Notes under the pieces: generated by a model
What the model was told of the DNA's origin: nothing
Database searches by the model: none
What the model saw: only the letters and a program-made list of their open reading frames with translations
Translations under genes and position numbers: made by a program
Shown: piece by piece, positions 1 to 5,766 of the stretch
Numbering within the stretch: the first letter of the stretch is position 1
How the letters are laid out: each line of letters begins with the position of its first letter
Origin: an uncultured bacterium
Lineage (GTDB): Bacteria; Cyanobacteriota; Vampirovibrionia; Gastranaerophilales; Gastranaerophilaceae
DNA length: 14,649 nt
Direction: 5' to 3'
Assembly: GCA_949299435.1 (NCBI GenBank)
Contig: CASGAK010000119.1
Span: forward strand, 1-14,649

Positions 1-204
1 TAGCTCGCTGTCTAGCTTTTTAAAAACAACACTTATTTTTTTTGTTCAGCAGATTTCCTCTTTAAAGTCTAGCTCACCTACTTTATCTGAAAACTTCCCC
101 AGACAAATCATGTACAGTGTGATAGTTTAAAATTCAACTCGATATCAGATTTTTTTTAATATTCTAAGATTTTATTGTTGTCATTTTCGCAAATTTCATT
201 AAAA

Positions 205-226
205 TACATTACAAAGTTGAAATGTA
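205..226. promoter_or_regulatory. Perfect dyad overlapping the -35 box, possible operator
   Basis: TACATT (205-210) and AATGTA (221-226) are perfect inverted copies separated by 10 bases. The right arm overlaps the candidate -35 hexamer at 217-222. The half-site spacing of about 1.5 helical turns and the overlap with a promoter suit a dimeric repressor. Six-base AT-rich arms can also arise by chance in DNA of this composition. Confidence 0.3.
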
Positions 227-246
227 GTGAAAAAAAATATTATACT
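217..246 (+). promoter_or_regulatory. Candidate sigma-70-type promoter of the flagellar operon
   Basis: TTGAAA at 217-222 and TATACT at 241-246 each match the housekeeping consensus at 5 of 6 positions and are 18 bases apart. Transcription would start near 253, giving a leader of about 38 bases that contains an AAAAGGG ribosome-binding site before the ATG at 291. I see no sigma-28 type (TAAA-N15-GCCGATAA) or sigma-54 type promoter here. The call rests on motif match and position only. Confidence 0.5.
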
Positions 247-290
247 GTATTAGAGGGAAATTATACGTATAAAAAGGGATAGCCAAAATA

Positions 291-1508
291 ATGGAAAACA
301 TATTACAGGCACTTGAACATACCAAAATACCTGTCAGTGACAATTTATACGAGGAATATGACTGGTTCAAAAAAGTATTTCCTATCGCTGCACAAAAATC
401 AAGCGATGGCTTTTTCCTGCCCGGATTTCAATTTGAACTGGTCGCAGTAAGTAAAAATATAAATTTACTTATGAATAAAGAATCCTATTTTGTAACGAAA
501 ATAAAAATTGACAAATTATATGATATGTTTTTCAGAATTTCGGACAAAACAGTTGCAATGCTTTTGGAAAAGGCACTCGGGAGATCCAACAGAACTTTTA
601 ATATAAAACGTATAACTGACTTAGAAGGTGAGGTATTGACAGCATTTAACGATTATATGTTCAGAATAATGTCAAAATTTCTAACCCCTACACCTGTTGT
701 AAATATCAAACGCACAAACTTTGATATGATACATTTGACATTTATCGTTAAAAATAAAGAAGACGGAGAAGTCGGAAAATTTATAATATCACTGCCCTCA
801 GTCAGACTGGAAGCAAACAAAGTTGTAGTAAAAGAAGATAAATTTGAGTTCTCTGATTTTTATGAATGTCCGATACAAGCAAAAGTCCAAATCGGCAATA
901 CAAGAATGACAGTTAAAGAAATGAAAGGTCTAGAACCTGAAGATATAATCTTGCTGGAAAACAGCCGACTTGATACATTAACATTTATCTTGAATGACTA
1001 CGAAAAAAAATTTAAAATTAACCCTAACATGGGACTTGAATACCCGCTGGATTGGGACGGAGGAGATAAAATGAGCGAAAATAACCGAAATAATAATTTA
1101 TGGGACAGTATCGAGGTAGATATGTACGCGGAATTTGATCCCGTAAAAATTACTCTCGGCAACCTTAAAAGGATTGAGGACGGACTTGTTGTTGACATAG
1201 CAGCATTATATGACAACAAAATTACACTACGTGTCGAAAATAAAATAATAGGTCATGGAGAGCTCGTAATAATCAATGACAGATACGGAGTTAAAATTTC
1301 AGACATAGTACAAGGCGGTCAAAAAGCCGTTGAAGAAATGCAGACAATGCCTGAATCAGTAAGTCCAATACAAGAAGAAATTCCAAATTCACAACCCGTT
1401 GCTGCACCAGCAAATTCTAATGAACCGCTGCCAGTCCAAGAGCCTCAGGTAAACGAAGAAGAAGAATTTGACTACAGCGATTTTGAACTGGAAGATGAAG
1501 ATATCTAA
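291..1508 (+). CDS. FliM-FliN fusion: flagellar C-ring/switch protein with two SpoA domains
   Basis: Likely the rotor switch/C-ring protein on the cytoplasmic face of the flagellar basal body, which docks export cargo and sets rotation sense. Residues about 50-170 resemble the CheC-like middle domain of FliM/FliY. Residues 191-248 form a first SpoA domain (VQIGNTRMTVKEMKGLEPED). Residues 271-340 form a second, better conserved SpoA domain (KITLGNLK, LYDNKITLRVENKII, GHGEL, YGVKIS). The tail, 341-405, is proline-rich then very acidic. FliM normally has one SpoA domain and FliN the other, so this looks like fliM and fliN joined in frame; SctQ of injectisomes also has tandem SpoA domains. The N-terminal CheY-binding motif of FliM (LSQxEIDxLL) is absent. 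An AAAAGGG site precedes the ATG. It is first in a run with fliO-fliP-fliQ-fliR. An internal start at codon 261 may release a FliN-like product. Confidence 0.85.
   Translation: MENILQALEHTKIPVSDNLYEEYDWFKKVFPIAAQKSSDGFFLPGFQFELVAVSKNINLLMNKESYFVTKIKIDKLYDMFFRISDKTVAMLLEKALGRSNRTFNIKRITDLEGEVLTAFNDYMFRIMSKFLTPTPVVNIKRTNFDMIHLTFIVKNKEDGEVGKFIISLPSVRLEANKVVVKEDKFEFSDFYECPIQAKVQIGNTRMTVKEMKGLEPEDIILLENSRLDTLTFILNDYEKKFKINPNMGLEYPLDWDGGDKMSENNRNNNLWDSIEVDMYAEFDPVKITLGNLKRIEDGLVVDIAALYDNKITLRVENKIIGHGELVIINDRYGVKISDIVQGGQKAVEEMQTMPESVSPIQEEIPNSQPVAAPANSNEPLPVQEPQVNEEEEFDYSDFELEDEDI
1059..1073 (+). promoter_or_regulatory. Internal Shine-Dalgarno and in-frame start codon in the FliM-FliN gene
   Basis: GGAGGAG at 1059-1065 lies five bases before an ATG at 1071, which is codon 261 of the fusion reading frame. 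The site is a better ribosome-binding sequence than the one at the gene's own start. It sits exactly in the linker between the two SpoA domains, where a free FliN would begin. Confidence 0.6.
1071..1508 (+). CDS. Predicted FliN-like product from internal translation start (145 aa)
   Basis: This is the same reading frame as the FliM-FliN fusion, started at its codon 261. The product would begin MSENNRNNNLWDSIEVD, carry the complete second SpoA domain (about residues 11-80 of the short form) and end with the acidic tail. Its length of 145 residues is close to that of ordinary FliN proteins (about 100-140). In injectisome SctQ proteins (YscQ, SpaO) an internal start is known to make a free SpoA2 product that assembles with the full-length protein. 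By analogy this gene could supply both FliM- and FliN-type subunits. The start is inferred from the internal Shine-Dalgarno and the domain boundary; no expression data are available. Confidence 0.5.
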   Translation: MSENNRNNNLWDSIEVDMYAEFDPVKITLGNLKRIEDGLVVDIAALYDNKITLRVENKIIGHGELVIINDRYGVKISDIVQGGQKAVEEMQTMPESVSPIQEEIPNSQPVAAPANSNEPLPVQEPQVNEEEEFDYSDFELEDEDI

Positions 1509-1539
1509 TTTTACTGATTAAAATATAAAGGGATAAATA

Positions 1540-2025
1540 ATGGGAAGCTATATTTTAAATTTTACTGTATACACTATGGCAATGTGCGGATTAATATTTT
1601 TCGCACTGTTTATATACAAAAAATTTGCCGATGGCGGTATTTACTCCAAAAATTCCAAATTTTTAAAAGTTGAAGATACTCTATCAATCGGCCCCAGAAA
1701 AACTCTTTACGTAGTAAAAGCAGGGAACGAAAAATTCCTGATAGCAGGTGATGCTGAAAAAACGTCCCTAATTTCAAAACTTGAAATAAATAATTCAAAC
1801 GATTTTGAAACACAATTGCAACAAGCTCAGTTACAACCGCAAAGAATTTCAAATTATGCAGCACCGCCTGAAAAAACTCCAGTTGTCACCTCTGAAAATC
1901 TTCAGACTGACGATACTTTCAAAGGAATTGATGACTTACCTCAAATTGTCGACTTTCCAAAACGCAATAAATCCACCAAAAGCGGTAACGTTATTCAAAG
2001 CATGATTGCAAAAGTAAAGGAATAG
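1540..2025 (+). CDS. fliO: FliO, flagellar export-gate assembly protein
   Basis: FliO is a small membrane protein that helps FliP assemble into the export gate. One membrane helix spans about residues 4-25, followed by the FliO core at about 40-85, including LKVEDTLSIGPRKTLYVVK and KFLIAGD, which match the family pattern of a beta-strand-rich cytoplasmic domain. The remaining 75 residues are Gln/Asn/Pro-rich and probably disordered. The ATG at 1540 has an AAAGG site about seven bases upstream. The gene starts 31 bases after the FliM-FliN stop, and fliP begins three bases after its own stop, so the genes are co-transcribed. FliO is poorly conserved in general; the call leans on the core motif plus position directly before fliP. 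Confidence 0.8.
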   Translation: MGSYILNFTVYTMAMCGLIFFALFIYKKFADGGIYSKNSKFLKVEDTLSIGPRKTLYVVKAGNEKFLIAGDAEKTSLISKLEINNSNDFETQLQQAQLQPQRISNYAAPPEKTPVVTSENLQTDDTFKGIDDLPQIVDFPKRNKSTKSGNVIQSMIAKVKE

Positions 2026-2028
2026 TTC

Positions 2029-2667
2029 ATGGACGCAATAAAAGACTTAAATCCCATAATACAAATGCTTATAGTTATGACGGTATTCTCACTCCTGCCG
2101 TTCGTATTTTGCTGTATGACAAGTTTTTTGAGATTTGTAATAGTGTTTTCAATGTTAAAAACCGCTATGGGTACTCAACAAGTTCCACCCTCAATTGTAA
2201 TAATAGGGCTATCAATGATTTTAACATTTTTTACTATGGGACCTACTTTTCAAAGAATGTACGAAATGGGCAGCGTTCCGTATAAGCAAAATCAAAATAT
2301 TATAGAAGCAATAAATGAGGGCTCAAAACCGTTAAAAGAATTTATGATGAAACAGACTCGGGAATCTGATTTAGCATTTTTTGTAGAACTATCTCAAAAA
2401 ACTCCGCCTAAAACACCTGAGGAAATTACCATCTGGCAAGTAGCACCTGCATTTATTATAAGTGAATTAAAAACAGCTTTTGAAATCGGATTTATAATAT
2501 TTGTTCCGTTTATAGTACTGGATTTGGTAGTTGCAAATATCTTACTGGCACTTGGTATGTTTATGCTGTCGCCAACGATTATTTCACTACCGTTTAAACT
2601 GCTTATTTTTATAGCTGTGGACGGTTGGGCATTAATTGTCCAAGGACTTGTCACAAGTTATAACTGA
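2029..2667 (+). CDS. fliP: FliP, flagellar type III export-gate protein
   Basis: FliP forms, with FliQ and FliR, the helical export channel in the inner membrane through which flagellar subunits pass. Family motifs are intact: TSFLRFVIVFSMLKTAMGTQ (31-50) followed by QVPPS, LTFFTMGP (65-72), FMMKQTRESDLAFF (105-118), and a C-terminal block GMFMLSPTIISLPFKLLIF with VDGW (176-200). Hydrophobic helices lie around 10-30, 35-45, 55-75 and 140-207. At 212 residues it is shorter than enterobacterial FliP (about 245), mostly because it lacks the long cleaved signal peptide. The injectisome homologue SctR is the alternative name, but the FliO neighbour and SpoA gene favour flagella. AAAGGA at 2016-2021 serves as ribosome-binding site. 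Confidence 0.96.
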   Translation: MDAIKDLNPIIQMLIVMTVFSLLPFVFCCMTSFLRFVIVFSMLKTAMGTQQVPPSIVIIGLSMILTFFTMGPTFQRMYEMGSVPYKQNQNIIEAINEGSKPLKEFMMKQTRESDLAFFVELSQKTPPKTPEEITIWQVAPAFIISELKTAFEIGFIIFVPFIVLDLVVANILLALGMFMLSPTIISLPFKLLIFIAVDGWALIVQGLVTSYN

Positions 2668-2694
2668 TAATTTTAAAAAGGGAAAAAACTGATT

Positions 2695-3186
2695 ATGATG
2701 GAAATTTTAGCAGAATATTTATCAAAAGGATTTATCGTAATGCTTACGATATCGATGCCTTGCGTACTTGTAGCTGCAGGAATAGGTCTTGTAGTCGGTA
2801 TTTTACAAGCTGTCACTCAGGTACAAGAACAAACTATTGCTGCTGCTCCAAAAATTCTAGGGGTATTTTTAGTAATTATAATCGGAGGATTCGGATTTAT
2901 CAGAATGCTTACAAATCTTTTTTATGAAGGTATGGCACTCGCATTTAACGGTGTAAGCAAAAACGACAGCTATGTATTATCAGGTGACTATTACAAATAT
3001 ACAATCCCTTTTCAGGGTGAATTTAAAAACAGATTTAATCACACCGGAGATATCGACTATATAATGCGACACCCCGGACAAATACCGTTCATTAACAACG
3101 AAGAACGCTTGAAAGACTCCAGATCAAACAGAATGCCTAATCCTCAGCCTGATTTTACTGAAACCACGACAATTTTGGGGAGATAA
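2695..3186 (+). CDS. fliQ: FliQ, export-gate protein with unusual C-terminal extension
   Basis: FliQ packs around the FliP/FliR core of the export gate. Residues 1-87 are an ordinary FliQ, with helices at about 13-35 and 51-73, the central motif QAVTQVQEQT (38-47) and the proline-lysine pair before the second helix. Family members usually stop near residue 90. This protein continues to 163 with a polar segment containing Tyr, Asn, Arg and Pro and no predicted membrane helix. I do not recognise the extension. The reading frame is continuous, so it is not an obvious annotation fusion. Two adjacent ATG codons occur at 2695 and 2698; the first is closer to the AAAAAGGGA at 2675-2683 and is used here. 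fliR follows after eight bases. Confidence 0.93.
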   Translation: MMEILAEYLSKGFIVMLTISMPCVLVAAGIGLVVGILQAVTQVQEQTIAAAPKILGVFLVIIIGGFGFIRMLTNLFYEGMALAFNGVSKNDSYVLSGDYYKYTIPFQGEFKNRFNHTGDIDYIMRHPGQIPFINNEERLKDSRSNRMPNPQPDFTETTTILGR

Positions 3187-3194
3187 TTTCATAA

Positions 3195-3977
3195 ATGGAT
3201 ACAATATATGTTGAATTAATGAAAATATTTCCACAACTGAACGCTGCTTTAGCTTCAGGAATTTATGTTTTTGCAAGACTTATGGGATTTTTCAGATTCG
3301 CACCTGTATTTAATAAAAAAGAAATACCTGGTATGATTAAAATTTGTTTGGCATTACTTTTCACAATAATTATGACACCTTTTTTAAAAGTCGAAACCCT
3401 TGTAGGAACACAGGATTCTTTTGCATTGTCAATTCTTTTGAATTTTGCAGTAGGTGCTATGATAGGTTATTTAGCACAACTTATACTTTTAGCGGTAGAA
3501 GCGGGAGCTGATATGATAAACATGCAAATGGGTCTGTCTTCTGCTATGGTGCTTGACCCTACGACATCAAGTCAGGTATCAATTTTAACAAGGATTATGT
3601 CACTTTTAGGTGTATTGATTTTTATGCACATTGGCGGTGTATACTGGCTTATAAGGGCACTTTTAAGAAGTTTTGAAATCTTTCCGCTTTTTGCGACATC
3701 TGTTCCTTTAAAAGAGCTTGTCAATATGGATTATTTAATAAAAATGAGCTCAAATGTCCTGTTTATGGGATTGCAAATTGCTTCACCCGTTTTACTTGCG
3801 ACATTAGGTCAAGATATTATTTTAGGTGTAATTTCAAAAACAGCTCCTCAGGTAAACGTTTTTCAATTAAGTTTTCTATTCAAGCCTGTATTTGGAGCTG
3901 CTATTATGGTGTGGATTTTGCCTATGCTATTGAATGTAATATCTGATTACTTTACAACTTATGCAAATATTTTTTAA
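3195..3977 (+). CDS. fliR: FliR, flagellar type III export-gate protein
   Basis: FliR is the single-copy subunit that closes the FliP5-FliR1 export gate. Its length of 260 residues is typical. Signature segments are RLMGFFRFAPVF (28-39), AGADMINMQMGLSSAMVLDP (103-122) and a highly hydrophobic course of about six helices to the C-terminus. GGGGAG at the end of fliQ provides the ribosome-binding site, so translation is probably coupled. In many flagellar operons flhB and flhA come next; here the next gene is hemW, so those two export-gate genes must lie elsewhere if the apparatus is complete. SctT of injectisomes is the homologous alternative. Confidence 0.95.
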   Translation: MDTIYVELMKIFPQLNAALASGIYVFARLMGFFRFAPVFNKKEIPGMIKICLALLFTIIMTPFLKVETLVGTQDSFALSILLNFAVGAMIGYLAQLILLAVEAGADMINMQMGLSSAMVLDPTTSSQVSILTRIMSLLGVLIFMHIGGVYWLIRALLRSFEIFPLFATSVPLKELVNMDYLIKMSSNVLFMGLQIASPVLLATLGQDIILGVISKTAPQVNVFQLSFLFKPVFGAAIMVWILPMLLNVISDYFTTYANIF

Positions 3978-3985
3978 TTCGCCTG

Positions 3986-3994
3986 TGATATAAT
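3986..3994 (+). promoter_or_regulatory. Extended -10 promoter giving a nearly leaderless hemW transcript
   Basis: TGATATAAT fits the extended -10 consensus TGnTATAAT exactly. No good -35 box is seen at the usual distance, which extended -10 promoters can tolerate. The expected transcription start, six to seven bases downstream, falls at 4000-4001, on the hemW ATG itself. There is also no Shine-Dalgarno before that ATG. Confidence 0.5.
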
Positions 3995-4000
3995 CAGTCT

Positions 4001-5083
4001 ATGGTAGAAAGTGCATATATTCACATACCTTTTTGCAGACAAAAGTGCTTTTACTGCTCTTTTGTATCTTATGCAATGCCTGAATTAATCGATGATTACT
4101 TAAAAGCACTCACTGAAGAAATTAAGTATTACTATAAGGGTGAATTTCTAAATACCCTATATCTTGGCGGGGGTACCCCCTCAATTCTCAGCAGTATACA
4201 AATAAGCAAAATTTTATCTCAATTTAACATTTCCGACAATACTGAAATTACTATAGAATTAAATCCAGAAAATATTGATAAAAAATATATTTCTGAATTA
4301 AAAAAAACAGGAATAAATCGTCTAAGCATAGGCTCACAAACTTTTGATGAAAAGATTTTAAAACTTATAGGTCGCAGACACTCAGCCACAGATGTTGAAT
4401 TTGTCGTAAAAACAGCTCAAGATTTGGGGTTTAATAATATTAGTCTTGATTTTATCTATGGACTCCCCGAGCAAAATATCGAAAACTTTTTACAGGACTT
4501 AGAATTGGCTAAAAATTTAGCCATACAACATATTTCTTTATATGGTCTGAAAATAGAAAAAGGCTCATATTTCTATAAAAATCCTCCAGAAAATATTGCT
4601 GATGAAGACATGCAAGCTGATATGTATCTTGGAGCTATCAGAGCTTTATCAGATTTTGAGCATTATGAAATCAGCAACTTTGCTAAAAAAGGATTTTATT
4701 CAAAACATAACCTTAACTATTGGAATAACGAAAACTATTACGGATTTGGAGTTGCAGCACATGGATATACTCAAAAAACTCGTTACGCAAATCAATCTGC
4801 TATAAAAGATTACGTTAAAACCCCTATTAAAAAATTTTCTTCACACACGCTCTCTTTTCAAGAGCAACTGGAGGAAGAAATTTTCTTGGGATTTCGAAAA
4901 ATTGACGGATTAAATATTTCTAAAATAAATGAAAAATTTAATATAGACTTTGAGAAAAAATATTCAAAAATTTTATCAAAATATCAAAAAAGCGGTCATA
5001 TCAAAAAAACAAATTCAGGATTTTCTCTTTCTATTGAAGGAATTTTACTCAGCAATGTAATTTTATCAGAATTTTTAGATTAA
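4001..5083 (+). CDS. hemW: HemW-like radical SAM protein (heme chaperone, formerly HemN-like)
   Basis: HemW is a radical SAM [4Fe-4S] protein that binds heme and is thought to deliver it to membrane respiratory enzymes. It is often misnamed oxygen-independent coproporphyrinogen III oxidase. The start MVESAYIHIPFC matches the family N-terminus, with cluster ligands C12, C16 and C19 (CX3CX2C). The SAM-binding GGGTP lies at 56-60 and ELNPEN at 86-91. The HemW-type HNLNYW lies at 236-241, then GFGVAAHGY at 248-256. A C-terminal winged-helix-like tail with LEEEIFLGFRKIDGL follows. The length of 360 residues is normal. The short N-terminus before the cysteine motif favours HemW over HemN. No ribosome-binding site precedes the ATG. 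The gene starts 23 bases after fliR, so it may be read both from the flagellar operon and from its own promoter. Confidence 0.92.
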   Translation: MVESAYIHIPFCRQKCFYCSFVSYAMPELIDDYLKALTEEIKYYYKGEFLNTLYLGGGTPSILSSIQISKILSQFNISDNTEITIELNPENIDKKYISELKKTGINRLSIGSQTFDEKILKLIGRRHSATDVEFVVKTAQDLGFNNISLDFIYGLPEQNIENFLQDLELAKNLAIQHISLYGLKIEKGSYFYKNPPENIADEDMQADMYLGAIRALSDFEHYEISNFAKKGFYSKHNLNYWNNENYYGFGVAAHGYTQKTRYANQSAIKDYVKTPIKKFSSHTLSFQEQLEEEIFLGFRKIDGLNISKINEKFNIDFEKKYSKILSKYQKSGHIKKTNSGFSLSIEGILLSNVILSEFLD

Positions 5084-5113
5084 AAAATCCGCTTGTATTA
5101 CAAAGCGGATTTT
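5084..5113. terminator. Bidirectional intrinsic terminator between hemW and the convergent gene
   Basis: AAAATCCGCTT (5084-5094) pairs perfectly with AAGCGGATTTT (5103-5113) around an eight-base loop. The A-run on the left and T-run on the right make it usable from both sides. It starts just after the hemW stop and 23 bases beyond the stop of the minus-strand gene. Confidence 0.85.
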
Positions 5114-5135
5114 CATATATTTTAGATAAGTCAGT

Positions 5136-5594
5136 TTATGAATTTGTTTGAGCCTGTGGAGCAGAGGGCTGAGCATTTCCTTCACCTGTAGTTTTAGCAG
5201 GGTCTTTTTTGAATAACTTGCCAATTGTTCCGTCATAAGCCTTTTTAGCAGATTCACCGATTTTGTATAATAATTTTTTACCTTTATTTACTAAGCCATC
5301 ATCAGCAAGATCAGCCCATTTATCAAGTTTGCCTTTACCGACTGCCAAACCTAATCCTGCCCAAATTAGGAACAGACCTGCGACGATTCCGCCAATAATT
5401 GCACCTGTATGTTTTTTTTCACCTGCATCAATATCAGCATTTTCTGAATATTCCATAGTATCTGCTGCTGGTGCTGCTGGTGCTTGTGGCTGAGCCTGAG
5501 CAACTGTTGCACTTGAATATTTTCCCGGCTCATTTATTATTGCTTTTAAATCTTTGTTATTGCCGAAACTTACACTTGAAACTGGACTTATCAT
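5136..5594 (-). CDS. Small single-pass membrane protein with VSFGN N-terminus, unknown function
   Basis: I do not recognise a functional family. The protein starts MISPVSSVSFGNN. An Ala/Pro/Gln-rich stretch (31-44) leads to one glycine-rich membrane helix at about 63-85 (GAIIGGIVAG, GLGLAVG). A lysine-rich, probably helical segment follows (87-130), then a Pro/Gln/Thr tail. A short N-terminal [VI]SFG segment right after the start recurs, as I remember it, in many otherwise unrelated proteins of gut Melainabacteria; I cannot verify this here. The ribosome-binding site is near-perfect: AAGGAGG at 5602-5608 (read on the minus strand), seven bases before the ATG. This suggests strong translation. 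The gene is divergent from the 960-residue protein and convergent with hemW, so it is its own transcription unit. Confidence 0.8.
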   Translation of the reverse strand: MISPVSSVSFGNNKDLKAIINEPGKYSSATVAQAQPQAPAAPAADTMEYSENADIDAGEKKHTGAIIGGIVAGLFLIWAGLGLAVGKGKLDKWADLADDGLVNKGKKLLYKIGESAKKAYDGTIGKLFKKDPAKTTGEGNAQPSAPQAQTNS

Positions 5595-5766
5595 GAGAAA
5601 ACCTCCTTAATATATTACACACTTTTAAACACTAAAATAAAAACCTGAACAAATTTAATTTTGACTCAAAAAGATTTATTTTACAATATTTGTTACAAAA
5701 GTTTACAAAAACATTGGAATATTTTCAATCCCCATGTCATCTTATATATTGTAGGAGGAAAATAAG
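5595..5766. promoter_or_regulatory. Divergent AT-rich promoter region with spaced TTACAA repeats
   Basis: This 172-base gap separates two divergent genes and must hold promoters for both. For the plus gene one candidate is TTTTCA (5722-5727) with TATATT (5745-5750) at 17 bases, but its start point would fall on the Shine-Dalgarno. Another is TTGACT (5661-5666) with TACAAT (5682-5687) at a short 15 bases. AGGAGG at 5753-5758 is the plus-gene ribosome-binding site. TTACAA occurs three times in the same direction, at 5681, 5693 and 5703. I cannot choose a minus-strand promoter with confidence. Confidence 0.4.

Larger units (their letters stand above)
1..290. other. AT-rich non-coding stretch upstream of the flagellar operon
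   Basis: I see no convincing coding region on either strand. The stretch has several T-runs (for example around 38-45 and 149-156) without a clear GC stem before them, so I do not call a terminator. An 8-base direct repeat GTCTAGCT occurs at 10-17 and 66-73. The last 90 bases hold the promoter and dyad listed separately. The gene that would precede the operon lies outside the window. Confidence 0.6.

Noticed and set aside
10..73. Eight-base direct repeat GTCTAGCT at 10-17 and 66-73
   Set aside because: Only two short copies, no flanking structure or mobile-element signature; chance is sufficient.
4169..4180. Perfect 12-base palindrome GGGGGTACCCCC, strikingly GC-rich for this DNA
   Set aside because: It lies in hemW over the codons of the conserved GGGTP SAM-binding motif, so coding constraint explains it.
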